Shown here piece after piece: positions 18,217 through 27,089 of a DNA stretch of 64,000 bases; within the stretch, counting starts at the first letter, position 1; each line of letters opens with the position of its first letter. Source of the DNA: an uncultured Clostridia bacterium (GTDB lineage Bacteria > Bacillota > Clostridia > Christensenellales > HGM11417); contig CALVJY010000004.1 in assembly GCA_944332455.1 (NCBI GenBank), positions 1 to 64,000 of the forward strand, given 5' to 3'. The notes beneath the pieces were generated by a model. The model saw only the letters and a list, made by a program, of their open reading frames with translations, was not told the DNA's origin and searched no databases. Both the position numbers and the translations under genes were made by a program.

Positions 18217-19812
18217 ATGCGCATCGAAGTGCTGGACACCACATTGCGGGACGGCAGCCAGGGCGAGGGCGTGCACCTCTCCCTGGGGGACAAATTTGCC
18301 ATTGCCGAGACCCTGTGCGAGCTGGGCATCCCCCTGATCGAGGCCGGAAACCCCGCCTCCAACCCCAAGGACGCCGCTTTTTTTGCCGAGGCCGCCCAAT
18401 GCCCCGGCCTCTTCGGCCGGCTGGTCGCCTTCGGCAGCACCCGAAAAAGGGAGCGGACCGCCGACGAAGACCCCGGGCTGTCCGCCCTGATCGCGGCCGG
18501 CACCCCCACGGTCACCCTGTTCGGCAAGTGCTGGGACTTTCAGGTGCGGGCGGTGCTGGGCGCGGAGCCGGAGGAAAATCTGGCCATGATCGCCGATTCG
18601 GTGGCCCGGCTGAAGGCGGCCGGCCGGCGGGTGATCTTCGACGCCGAACACTTCTTCGACGGCTGGAAGGCCGATCCCGGTTACGCGCTGGCCTGCCTGA
18701 AGACGGCCGCGCAGGCGGGCGCGGATCTTTGCTGCCTGTGCGACACCAACGGGGGGAGCTTTCCCGAGGAGATCGCGGCGGGCGTGCGGGCGGCGCGGAA
18801 GGCCCTGCCCTCCCTTCCCCTCGGCGTGCACTGTCACAACGACATGGGGATGGCCGAGGCCTGCTCGCTGGCCGGGCTGGAGGCCGGGGCGGTCCAGGTG
18901 CAGGGCACCTTTCTGGGCTTCGGGGAGCGGTGCGGCAACTGCAATCTCTCTGCCCTGATCCCCTCCCTCCAGCTGAAAAAGGGGTGGGAGCTGATCCCCC
19001 CGGAGGGCCTGAGGGCCTGGACGCCGGCCGCCCGTCGGGTGGCGGATATCCTCAATTTCAGTCTGCCCTCCTCCCTCCCCTATGTGGGGCGGTCGGCCTT
19101 TGCCCACAAGGGCGGGATGCACGCCGACGCCGTGCTGAAGGATCCCGCCACCTTTGAGCAGGTCTCCCCCGAGGCCGTGGGCAACAGCCGCCGATTTCTG
19201 ATCTCCGAGGTCTCCGGAAGAGGGATGCTGGCCGAGAAGATCGGCCGGTTTTTTCCGGAGCTGACCAAGGACAACCGACAGACCGCCCGCATTTTGGCCC
19301 GCCTGAAGGAGCTGGAACAGGAGGGCTACCAGTTCGAGTCGGCCGAGGCCGGCCTGGTGCTGGCCGTGATGCGGGCCCTGAAGGAGTACGCGCCCTGCTT
19401 CGAGCTGGTGCGGTATCAGACCGTCAACGAGCAGCCCGCCGTGGAGGGCGTGCCCTCCTCCGCCCTGGTCAAGATCCGGGTGAACGGCAAGACAAGGCTG
19501 TGCTGCGGCGAGGGCAACGGCCCGGTCAACTCCCTGGACAAGGCCCTGCGGGAGGCCCTGACCGCCTTTTACCCCTCGGTGAAGGAGATGAGCCTGACCG
19601 ACTACAAGGTGCGGGTGCTGACCCCGCAGGCCGCTACCGCCGCCGTGGTGCGGGTGCTGATCACTTCCACCGACGGGCGCTCGGAGTGGAGCACGGTGGG
19701 CGTGTCCTCGGACGTCATCGACGCCAGCTTCAAGGCCCTGTCCGACAGCATCGAGTACAAGATCCTGATCTTAGACAAGCAGGGCGACTGCACAAAACAG
19801 TCTCCCCGCTGA
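18217..19812 (+). CDS. cimA: (R)-citramalate synthase
   Basis: 531 residues of the isopropylmalate/citramalate synthase family. N-terminal TIM-barrel motifs: LDTTLRDGSQ (6-15), GVHCHNDMGMAEA with the metal-binding HxH, and GERCGNC. A long C-terminal LeuA-dimer regulatory domain (NGPVNSLDKALREAL, STVGVSSDVIDASFKAL) is present. Details such as IEAGNPASNPKDAAFF and ARRVADILNFSLPSSLPYVG fit citramalate synthase rather than LeuA. It condenses pyruvate and acetyl-CoA, giving 2-oxobutyrate for isoleucine without threonine. Start ATG has CGGAG 8 bp upstream. A small hairpin (about 18161-18182) separates it from the IlvD-like gene. Confidence 0.9.
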   Translation: MRIEVLDTTLRDGSQGEGVHLSLGDKFAIAETLCELGIPLIEAGNPASNPKDAAFFAEAAQCPGLFGRLVAFGSTRKRERTADEDPGLSALIAAGTPTVTLFGKCWDFQVRAVLGAEPEENLAMIADSVARLKAAGRRVIFDAEHFFDGWKADPGYALACLKTAAQAGADLCCLCDTNGGSFPEEIAAGVRAARKALPSLPLGVHCHNDMGMAEACSLAGLEAGAVQVQGTFLGFGERCGNCNLSALIPSLQLKKGWELIPPEGLRAWTPAARRVADILNFSLPSSLPYVGRSAFAHKGGMHADAVLKDPATFEQVSPEAVGNSRRFLISEVSGRGMLAEKIGRFFPELTKDNRQTARILARLKELEQEGYQFESAEAGLVLAVMRALKEYAPCFELVRYQTVNEQPAVEGVPSSALVKIRVNGKTRLCCGEGNGPVNSLDKALREALTAFYPSVKEMSLTDYKVRVLTPQAATAAVVRVLITSTDGRSEWSTVGVSSDVIDASFKALSDSIEYKILILDKQGDCTKQSPR

Positions 19813-19849
19813 AAGATGGTGCAGGGGAAAAAAGACAGTTCTCAATCGC

Positions 19850-20526
19850 CACTCGAAGTGGGCGTACAGGATGTGCCTCAGGCACAAAAAGCGTCCCGCT
19901 GAAAAACAGAGGGACGCTGAAAAAACGAATGTAATACAGTTGATTTCGATATAAAACTATCGCAGGAACAAATAATTTATTCTCCCGCTCAGTCAGAGTG
20001 GGCGTACAGGCCAGGTGCCGCCGGCACCCGGCGATGCCGCCCCACAACGTGCCGCGGAGCGGCACATATCGAGCAAAGTGAGCGCAGCGGAACTTTGCAT
20101 ATCGAGTGGGCGACATATCGAGCGAGGCAAAGCCTCGCATATCGACCAAAACTCATCGCAGGATAAATCAATCAAGACTCCCGCTTACTTTGAGTGGGCG
20201 TTCGGAAAGGTGCCGGTGGCACCCGGCAATGCCGCCCCACAACGTGCCGCGGAGCGGCACATATCGAGCAAGGCAAAGCCTTGGTCGAGTGAGCGGAAGC
20301 CCACATATCGAGCGAGGCAAAGCCTCGCATATCGACCAAAACTCATCGCAGGATAAATCAATCAAGACTCCCGCTTAGTGAGAGTGGGCGTATTGCCCGG
20401 TGCCGCCGGCACCCCTCCCCGAAAGACCGTGCAGGAACGAACAATCCATACTCCCGCTTGCCCGGAGTGGGCGTGCCTTCCCGGCGGCGACGCCGCCTGG
20501 GCGTACAGGGAGTGCCTTCAGGCACT
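19850..20526 (+). repeat. Tandem modular ATATCGA-linked hairpin cassettes
   Basis: Two full cassettes in tandem, offset 195 bp. In the first, ATATCGA linkers are at 20066, 20099, 20115 and 20139. The two copies share the first (GTGCCGCGGAGCGGCAC) and last (GCGAGGC/GCCTCGC) hairpins but carry different middle hairpins. End modules with GAGTGGGCG and GGTGCC/GGCACC hairpins flank them, and the right end touches the stop codon of the SpoIIQ-like gene. Confidence 0.88.
19886..19917 (-). terminator. Minus-strand terminator
   Basis: GCGTCCC / GGGACGC stem followed on the minus strand by TTTTT. It could end transcripts that read out of the SpoIIQ-like gene through the repeat block. Confidence 0.6.
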
Positions 20527-21172
20527 ATTTTTCGGAGAGGACGAAGTATTCCATGGGGTCGACGGCGGCGTTCTGGTAAAGGACCTCAAAGTGGAGGTGG
20601 GGGCCTTCGAGGAGCTCGTTGTAGCAGGTGGCGACGGTGCCGATGACATCACCGGCCTTGACCCGGTCGCCGGCTTCCACATGGACCTCCTCGGCCAGGG
20701 AGCTGTAGACGGTGAACAGCTCGTCGTTGTGCTTGATGACCACGGTGGCGCCGTCCAGCAGGCTGTAGGTGACCGACTCCACGACGCCTTCATAGGCGGC
20801 GAGCACGGAGGCGCCCTCTTCGGCCTTGAAGTCCACGCCGGTGTGCTGGGTGAACTCCTTTAAGGTGGCGGAATAGACGAACTCACTGCCCGAGTAATCG
20901 GTGCCCAGGGTATAGGTCTCGAGGGGCAGGGTGAACACGATGGGATCGGTGTCGGTGGGCTCGTCGGGGTCCTCGGGGTCGGTGCCGGGGTCCTGGGAAG
21001 AGTCGTCCGGGGTCTGCTGAGAGCTGTCGGGGACCTCCAGCACCGGACCCGCCTGGCTCATGGAGATGGAGACGGCCACCAGCGCACCGATGGCCAGGAC
21101 GCTGGCCACCAGCACCACGTAGTAGACGTTGCGCTTTAAAAAGCGGCCGCAGCTTAAAAAGAACTTCTTCAT
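20525..21172 (-). CDS. SpoIIQ-like M23 peptidase-family protein
   Basis: 215 residues: short basic N-terminus, one membrane segment (about 18-38), an acidic Pro/Asp/Thr linker (about 45-78), then a LytM/M23 domain. The zinc-site motifs HTGVD and HLHFEV are intact, as in clostridial SpoIIQ. SpoIIQ sits in the forespore membrane and binds SpoIIIAH across the intermembrane space during engulfment. The assignment rests on domain layout plus a sigma-F-type promoter (21236-21264). Start MKKFFLSC has AAGGAGG 8 bp upstream. A vegetative M23 endopeptidase is the alternative. Divergent from radA. Confidence 0.8.
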   Translation of the reverse strand: MKKFFLSCGRFLKRNVYYVVLVASVLAIGALVAVSISMSQAGPVLEVPDSSQQTPDDSSQDPGTDPEDPDEPTDTDPIVFTLPLETYTLGTDYSGSEFVYSATLKEFTQHTGVDFKAEEGASVLAAYEGVVESVTYSLLDGATVVIKHNDELFTVYSSLAEEVHVEAGDRVKAGDVIGTVATCYNELLEGPHLHFEVLYQNAAVDPMEYFVLSEK

Positions 21173-21235
21173 GATATATGCCTCCTTCGCATATGTTGAT
21201 CGATCGCGGGCGATGCCCGACGAAGAACGTAGTCT

Positions 21236-21264
21236 AATTCTTGCCACCCGGTCCGGCTTTATAC
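21236..21264 (-). promoter_or_regulatory. Sigma-F-type forespore promoter
   Basis: Minus strand reads GTATA (21264-21260), 14 bp, GGCAAGAATT (21245-21236), matching the sigma-F pattern GYWTA and GGNRANAMTW. No sigma-A promoter is evident here. Predicted leader about 57 nt. Confidence 0.65.
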
Positions 21265-21320
21265 CCCGTCCCGAAAGAAAGGAACAAAAAAAATCGGGCA
21301 AAGCCCGAAAGGATACCGTC

Positions 21321-22676
21321 ATGCCCAAAGTCAAAACCAGATTTGTGTGCGCCGCCTGCGGCTATGTCTCGGCCAAATGGCTGGGGAAGTGCCCGGGATG
21401 CGGCGAGTGGAACACCCTGGAGGAGGAAGTCGAGGCCCCGGCGGCGCCGGCGGCAAGATCGCCCTCTCCCCTCTTCCGGCCCCAGCCCCTGTCGGCCATC
21501 CGGGCCGAAAAGTTTTCCCGGTTCTCGTCGGGGATCGCCGAGCTGGACAACGTGCTGGGGGGCGGCGTGGTGCCGGCCTCGCTGGTGCTGATCGGCGGGG
21601 ATCCCGGCATGGGCAAGAGCACGCTTTTGACCCAGGTGGCGGGCTTTTGCGCCCGGGAGCGCAAGGTGCTGTACGTGTCCGCGGAGGAGTCGGCCTATCA
21701 GGTCAAGCTGCGGTGCGACCGGCTGGGGATCTCGGAGGACTTTTCCCTGCTGTGCGAAAACGACGCCGACGAGATCGCAGCCCTTTTGCGCACCGAGGGC
21801 TACGGGCTGGCCGTGGTGGACTCCGTTCAGGCCGTCTACACCCCCCGGCTGTCCTCGGCCTCCGGCTCGGTGGGACAGATCCGGGAGTGCGCCAATGTGC
21901 TGACCCGGGCGGCCAAGGCCTCGGGCACGGCGGTCTTTCTGGTCGGCCACGTCACCAAGGAGGGGGCCATCGCCGGCCCCAAGGTGCTGGAACACATCAT
22001 GGACACCGTGCTCTACTTCGAGGGCGAGGCCACCCAGAATTTCAAAATTCTGCGGGCGGTCAAGAACCGCTTCGGCTCCACCAACGAGGTCGGCCTTCTG
22101 GAGATGACCGAACAGGGCATCGCGGGGGCCGACCCCGCCAGATTGCTGCTCTCCGAGAACCGGGGCAAGTCGGCCGGCGCCGTGGCCACCCCCGCCATGG
22201 AAGGCTCCCGCTGCATGATGGTGGAACTGCAGGCCCTGACCGTGCCCACGGTGTTCGGCCTCCCCCGCCGCATGAGCCTGGGGCTGGACCACAACAAGCT
22301 GGCCCTGCTGCTGGCCGTGCTGGAAAAGCGGGGCGGAGTGAAATTGAGCGATTCGGACGTCTACCTGAACGTGATGGGGGGCATCCGGGTCAACGAACCC
22401 AGCTTCGATCTGGCCGCCCTGTTCGCGGTGGTCTCCGCCGCCAAAAATATCGCCGTGCCCAAGGAGACGGCAGTGTTCGGCGAGGTCGGCCTGACCGGAG
22501 AGATCCGCGCCGTCTCCCTGCCCGAAAAGCGGATCAAGGAGTGCGTCAGCCTGGGCTTTGAGCGGGTAGTCCTGCCCAAGAGCAACCTGAAAAGTCTGGC
22601 GCCTTACAAAAATAAGATCGAGCTGATCCCCGTCTCTCACCTCTACGCCGCCCTGAAAACGGTTTTCGGGGAGTGA
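21321..22676 (+). CDS. radA: DNA repair protein RadA
   Basis: 451 residues. N-terminal zinc finger CAACGY ... CPGCGEW (about 11-31), RecA-like ATPase with Walker A GGDPGMGKST and the RadA hallmark KNRFGSTNEVG, and a C-terminal Lon-protease-like domain (GLTGEIRAVSLPEKRIKE). RadA promotes branch migration at recombination intermediates. Start MPKVKTRFVC has AAAGGA 8 bp upstream. It is transcribed divergently from the SpoIIQ-like gene with about 150 bp between the starts; I could not identify its promoter securely. Confidence 0.96.
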   Translation: MPKVKTRFVCAACGYVSAKWLGKCPGCGEWNTLEEEVEAPAAPAARSPSPLFRPQPLSAIRAEKFSRFSSGIAELDNVLGGGVVPASLVLIGGDPGMGKSTLLTQVAGFCARERKVLYVSAEESAYQVKLRCDRLGISEDFSLLCENDADEIAALLRTEGYGLAVVDSVQAVYTPRLSSASGSVGQIRECANVLTRAAKASGTAVFLVGHVTKEGAIAGPKVLEHIMDTVLYFEGEATQNFKILRAVKNRFGSTNEVGLLEMTEQGIAGADPARLLLSENRGKSAGAVATPAMEGSRCMMVELQALTVPTVFGLPRRMSLGLDHNKLALLLAVLEKRGGVKLSDSDVYLNVMGGIRVNEPSFDLAALFAVVSAAKNIAVPKETAVFGEVGLTGEIRAVSLPEKRIKECVSLGFERVVLPKSNLKSLAPYKNKIELIPVSHLYAALKTVFGE

Positions 22677-22858
22677 GAGAGGACAAAGAGAACGCTTTGC
22701 CTTTATCCGCCCGGAAAGCGGAAAAGGAAAAGAACGATCAAAAAGGGGATAAGGATAGATAAATTAAAGACAAACCTATGCCCGGCCCGCCAAAGGCGGG
22801 GCGGAGAGAAAAAGAGAGAAACGAATGACAAACATAAATTCCCCCAATAGACAAAGCA

Positions 22859-22888
22859 GCGCCCGGGCCGCAATTGCGGCCCGGGCGC
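22859..22888. terminator. Bidirectional hairpin between radA and the lipoprotein gene
   Basis: Perfect 30-bp palindrome with arms GCGCCCGGGCCGCAA. No long T run on either side, but its position between two convergent stop codons suggests transcript ending. Confidence 0.5.
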
Positions 22889-22909
22889 CAACATTAACTA
22901 AAGGGTGTG

Positions 22910-24427
22910 TTACTTAACAGTCTTACCGCCGATTAAGTTCCCATCAGCATCAAACACCATCACATAAATGGAAACATAATCATTGGCATTCGGGTATTCC
23001 TCATTGTAGTGAATATATTTACCCGCATTTTCGCCTTCTGTCGCCAAAGACCACTCTCCGCCATTTACAATGGTAGCCTCCTCAGCAGATCCGACTACAA
23101 CCTCTGCCCACCAAACACGTTCTGTTTGCGCACTCGTTTGATTTGTCAGGTCCAGTGTTTCCGTAGTGTAATGAACCAATGTACCATCTGCACCACTGGC
23201 ATAATAGGTAGCGCGAACCATAGCATAGGCTACTTCGCTTTCTCCAATCTTTTCAACCTTGATCAAATACTGGCTGTCTCCCTCCTCCATGATAACAGAA
23301 GCTTCGTAATCACTTCTTTCTCCAAGGGTGCTTTGTGTTCCGTTATTCCTATTGCCGGTATTAGTTGCCGCTACTGGCTTTGTATCCCCAACTGCAAAGT
23401 AGAAACCGCTGGCTTCCGTAGTCACAATTCTTCCTTCATTAAAACAATTCTCCAAAACAATTCCTTCACCATCGACGGAAGAATTATTTGCAAAGAATGC
23501 GGACATCTGTTGGCCAACCATATTCCCATAGTTGACACAGTCTCTCAGAACAATTTTCGTCGTTCCGTTTGCGTTTGTCAAGGGATAGCCAATAAACCCA
23601 GAGAATCGGAGTGAGGTTCCAAGCATATTTACATAATTCGCGCAATTTTCAAATAGGAGATTGCAAGTATTCCAAGCATAGATACCAAAAGCCCCGGTAT
23701 TCCACGCATCCAGAATAACCATTTCTCCGTAACGATTAACGTCCTGCAAAGTTACCGTATAATAAAAATTTTCAACGAGAGTGACTACTCCGGAAGAATA
23801 AACATCAAGGTTCTTAATGGTTGTATTACGGATGTCTCCAAATACAGCCAACATGTTTTCACTATTTACTGTAATTTTATAGCCATTGCCATCAAGCACG
23901 CCTTCAAAATAAAGAACTATTGAAGGAGTCTTGGCCTGCCAGGCAAGACCTTGACTATCAGAATCATTTAATTCAATATCGGCGCCCAGCCTGAAATATT
24001 TCCCTTCATAACCATCATTCCCGATTTTTTTAAACTGTTCGGCCGTATTAATGATGTAGGGGTTGCTCTCGGTACCCACGCCGCCGGCAAAGTCCGAACT
24101 CGTCGCCACGACTTCGTAATCAAAGGTGGCCGACACGTTGCGGTAGGTCACGGTGGCGGTGAAGGTGCCGATTTCCGCGGTGGAGAATCCGCTCAGTTTG
24201 AGCACCGAGCTGTACTCGTTGTAGGTCAGAGTCCTGGTGTCGCCGTTATCCATTTCGGCTTCCACGGTGAACTCAATGTCGGGGTTGCTTCCCACTTCAT
24301 AGGTGGTGGCGGGATAGTCCACGATGGTCAGGGACAGGACCTGGGACAGCGAGCACCCAGTCAGAACCATCACGGCGGACAGCGCCACCAGCGCGGCGAT
24401 CAGCCAGCTTTTGTTGCGTCTTTTCAT
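22910..24427 (-). CDS. Secreted lipoprotein with Ig-like and repeat-rich domains
   Basis: 505 residues. Signal peptide ends in lipobox LTGC (Cys25), so the protein is lipid-anchored outside the membrane. Residues about 35-110 look like a bacterial Ig-like domain (YEVGSNPDIEFTVEAE, AEIGTFTATVTY). From about 120, NPYIINTAEQFKKIG and FRLGADIELND introduce a region resembling the GLUG/beta-helix repeats of surface proteins. No catalytic motif recognised. The gene is markedly richer in A+T than its neighbours. ATG has AAGGAG upstream. It follows the giant pilin gene on the same strand with a 155-bp gap and may be surface-displayed with it. Confidence 0.75.
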   Translation of the reverse strand: MKRRNKSWLIAALVALSAVMVLTGCSLSQVLSLTIVDYPATTYEVGSNPDIEFTVEAEMDNGDTRTLTYNEYSSVLKLSGFSTAEIGTFTATVTYRNVSATFDYEVVATSSDFAGGVGTESNPYIINTAEQFKKIGNDGYEGKYFRLGADIELNDSDSQGLAWQAKTPSIVLYFEGVLDGNGYKITVNSENMLAVFGDIRNTTIKNLDVYSSGVVTLVENFYYTVTLQDVNRYGEMVILDAWNTGAFGIYAWNTCNLLFENCANYVNMLGTSLRFSGFIGYPLTNANGTTKIVLRDCVNYGNMVGQQMSAFFANNSSVDGEGIVLENCFNEGRIVTTEASGFYFAVGDTKPVAATNTGNRNNGTQSTLGERSDYEASVIMEEGDSQYLIKVEKIGESEVAYAMVRATYYASGADGTLVHYTTETLDLTNQTSAQTERVWWAEVVVGSAEEATIVNGGEWSLATEGENAGKYIHYNEEYPNANDYVSIYVMVFDADGNLIGGKTVK

Positions 24428-24513
24428 GCTTCAAAACTCCTTAAAAAAATTTTTTTGCTTTCGTCCTTTTGGACGTTTTAGCTTTGGTTGCGCCCCTTAC
24501 GGAGCTGGTTTGG

Positions 24514-24546
24514 CTTTTGCTTTGGCCGATTGGGCCAAAGCAAAAG
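24514..24546. terminator. Hairpin between pilin and lipoprotein genes
   Basis: CTTTTGCTTTGGCC / GGCCAAAGCAAAAG, 14-bp arms. No T run, so it may be an mRNA-stabilising or partly terminating hairpin. Confidence 0.45.
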
Positions 24547-24582
24547 ATTTCAAAATGAATCACTTGCTTTTCCGCTGAAAAC

Positions 24583-26241
24583 TCAGGCTGCGTTGCTGTA
24601 ATTGCGCACGTAGATCAGCGTTCCCTCTGCCGTCTTGACCTCGATCTTGGTCGCCCGCATTTCGGTCAGATTGAATTCATAATTCTCAGTGACCTCCTTC
24701 GAATCTGTAAAAGTCAGATCGATTCCGGAAGAAAGATCCGCATAGGTGAGAGTTTCGGATGTTTCATTGCCCCAACTCTGGACCGAAGTTTTGCGATAGA
24801 CCGAAGTCCAATTATAGATGCCGTACTGCGAATTGGTGGCATAGATGGCCGTTCCGGTCTGATAAGTCAAGGTGACCTGACAATCGGCGAGATTTTCAAA
24901 GGCCGCCGCCGCTTCAGAGACGATCAGCTTCACGTTCCGCTTGTTCGTTTCAGTCAGATCAATTGCAGTGATCTTTTCTTCCTCTCCATCGGCATTGATC
25001 CGCTTGGTATAATCAGGATAGCTCACGCCGACCTCGGTGACGATACCCACGCCGCTCAGCTTGTAGACATTGTAGGAAGAATCCACGGCCACCATGACGA
25101 ACTCGATGCCCCCGCTGACCAGCTGAGAGCGCACGGTCAGCTTTTCCACCCGGTCGAAGAAGCTGCCGTTTTCGCCGCCCTTGAGTGTGACGGCGGGCAT
25201 TTTGTAGGCGTAACCGCAGGCCGCAAGCAGCTGTTCATGGGTTTTTTCTGTCGTATCCATGGGTATGCCGTTCTTATCGTAGTACACCCAGGTGCCGCCG
25301 GGAGCATTGTCTGTGCTATCTTTGAAATTGATGTCCAGATAATTGTAGACATCTTCCCCGGTGATGTTGATCACATTTCCGGCGGATGCGGTCTGATCAA
25401 GATTCCCGATCAAACCGGTTTCCCCTTCCACAATGACGGTGGCCGTCACGGTCACATCGGCCGTCACGCCCCAAAAAGCATTGTTATCAATGATACTGAC
25501 CGAAGCGGGCACCACGATCCCATTTGTGATCTTGATGTTCAGGGCCGCGGTCTGGGTGGGCAGGGTAGCGGTGTTGAAGGGCACCACGGCATACTCAAAC
25601 TCCGTCCCGCTTCCCTTGATCACGCCGTTGGCCGTGAAGTACACGCAGTTGTCGGTCTTAAAATCTTGGAAGTGGGTTGTCAAAGAATCCGGATAGCCGC
25701 TCAATTCCTCGATGGCGGCATCGATCGCCTGATCTACCTCGGCAGCCACACGGCTTCCGTCCACGCCCCGAATAACATTCAGCACCCGATTGATGGGATT
25801 ATCGGAGCGCTCGATGTAGCGGTACTGGGGCTGCCCGTCCACCAGGGTCTCCGGCTCGACGGAATAGCTCCCGGCCGCCCGGGCCGCATTCAGATCGACC
25901 GCGCCGCTCAGCATGGAAGCCGTCTCGGCATAGGTCACCCGGTTGGTGGAGGCGTCGTACCAGTAGCTGTAATGGCCCACCTCGCTCTCCAGGGAGATGT
26001 TGTTCTCCTCGGCGATCTCCCACACCCGGTCGGTGGGAAGGTAGGCCGTGTTGTCATAGGCCGCCTCGGTCATCAGCAGGGTGGAAAGGTTCCTGGCGTT
26101 GGAGGTCCCGCCCGCGATCCGGGCGCTTTCGATGGCGCCCGTAAAGGTGGGGATCAGCACGGCCGCCAAAATGCCGATGATGGCGATCACCACGATCAGC
26201 TCCACCAAGGTAAAGCCTCTTTTTGCTCTTCTGTTCCTCAA
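24583..26241 (-). CDS. Very large type IV pilin-like protein
   Basis: 552 residues. The N-terminus is a class III signal: RAKRGFTLVELIVVIAII, with processing expected between Gly9 and Phe10 and Glu14 as the +5 glutamate. Typical pilins and pseudopilins are 120-200 residues, so about 500 residues of globular C-terminal region are unusual. It includes VVPASVSIIDNNAFWG, resembling the BspA-type leucine-rich repeat. No prepilin peptidase, PilB, PilC or other pilin is in the window. Start is TTG, with AAGGAAGGTG upstream. The leader from the 26830 promoter is about 580 nt and includes two approximately 97-bp imperfect repeats. Confidence 0.82.
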   Translation of the reverse strand: MRNRRAKRGFTLVELIVVIAIIGILAAVLIPTFTGAIESARIAGGTSNARNLSTLLMTEAAYDNTAYLPTDRVWEIAEENNISLESEVGHYSYWYDASTNRVTYAETASMLSGAVDLNAARAAGSYSVEPETLVDGQPQYRYIERSDNPINRVLNVIRGVDGSRVAAEVDQAIDAAIEELSGYPDSLTTHFQDFKTDNCVYFTANGVIKGSGTEFEYAVVPFNTATLPTQTAALNIKITNGIVVPASVSIIDNNAFWGVTADVTVTATVIVEGETGLIGNLDQTASAGNVINITGEDVYNYLDINFKDSTDNAPGGTWVYYDKNGIPMDTTEKTHEQLLAACGYAYKMPAVTLKGGENGSFFDRVEKLTVRSQLVSGGIEFVMVAVDSSYNVYKLSGVGIVTEVGVSYPDYTKRINADGEEEKITAIDLTETNKRNVKLIVSEAAAAFENLADCQVTLTYQTGTAIYATNSQYGIYNWTSVYRKTSVQSWGNETSETLTYADLSSGIDLTFTDSKEVTENYEFNLTEMRATKIEVKTAEGTLIYVRNYSNAA

Positions 26242-26544
26242 AAAATGTCACCTTCCTTTCGGGGAATCCCCGTTATTTTACACACCGGGTCTCCCCGCTG
26301 TTTCCTTGGCTTCTGTCCTCCGGCCCTTGCTTTTGAACCTGTTTTGCCGGATCCTGTCTTATGCCGTCTTGCAGTTTTCCCGCTGCTCGCTCTCTTTCTG
26401 CTCCGAAAAGAGCAAGCTTTGAAACTTCCGGAAAAGTATACCTTTGTGGAAAGGGTTGGATTTTCAGTATCAGGGAAAAGGGAGATTCGATTCGCTTTGT
26501 TTGAAAAAAACAAGGCGAATTTTTTTTGCCCTTTCAGCCCTCTA

Positions 26545-26735
26545 AAAAGGTATGCTTTTTCAGAAGTTCCGCCGCAGACCGGTTCAGCCCCCACAAAAGC
26601 AGGAAGTGGGCGTGCCTTCCCCGCGCCAACGGCGCCTCCGAAAAGGGTTGCTTTTTCAAAAGTCCTGATGCAGGTCTTAAAATCGACCCACGCAAGAGCA
26701 GGAAGCGGGCGCGCCTTCCCGGCGCAGAGGCGGCA
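26545..26735. repeat. Two imperfect direct repeats of about 97 bp in the pilin leader
   Basis: GCTTTTTCA recurs at 26554 and 26650, and AGGAAG(T/C)GGGCG(T/C)GCCTTCC at about 26601 and 26700. The GTGGGCGTGCCTTCC part matches end modules of the hairpin cassette family. Confidence 0.7.
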
Positions 26736-26829
26736 GAGAGACTTTACAAAAACTTTACAATTTATTTTTGAAATTCCGCAAATTCTGACAAAAATTGCAA
26801 ATTCAGAGCAGGTTCCGAAAACCTCCTCT

Positions 26830-26857
26830 ATTATACCACAAAATTTGAATTTGTCAA
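26830..26857 (-). promoter_or_regulatory. Promoter of the pilin-lipoprotein locus
   Basis: TTGACA (26857-26852), 16 bp, TATAAT (26835-26830). The first downstream gene on this strand is the pilin at 26241. Confidence 0.75.
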
Positions 26858-26865
26858 GTCCTGAT

Positions 26866-26899
26866 GTAACGAACGGTAGCTTTTTTGTAACGAACGGTA
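26866..26899 (-). promoter_or_regulatory. LytTR-type direct repeat operator
   Basis: TACCGTTCGTTAC occurs twice, exactly 21 bp apart (26899-26887 and 26878-26866), ending 8 bp upstream of the -35 box. Repeats of the CCGTTCGT type spaced about two helical turns apart just upstream of a -35 are characteristic of LytTR response regulators (AlgR/AgrA family). Confidence 0.65.
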
Positions 26900-27060
26900 A
26901 AAAAAAATTTTTGGAGGTCCGATTTTCCCCCTCCGGACCTCCAAAATCGCCCTCTTTTTCCCCTGCCCGGCCTTTCGGGCCCTTTCCCCTTCTTTCCCCA
27001 AATTCCGCAACATTGTGACATTTCCCTTTTTGGGGCAGAGGAGAAGATCGAGCGTCCGAC

Positions 27061-27089
27061 AAAAAGAGACCGGAATAACATCCGGTCTC
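27061..27089 (-). terminator. Terminator downstream of the glycosyltransferase operon
   Basis: GAGACCGG / CCGGTCTC with an 8-nt loop followed on the minus strand by TTTTT, about 330 bp past the stop at 27418. I see no gene in that 330 bp. Confidence 0.75.

Noticed and set aside
26238..27062. Open frame covering the pilin leader
   Set aside because: No ribosome-binding site, biased composition, and it runs through the promoter, the LytTR repeats and the direct repeats of the leader.
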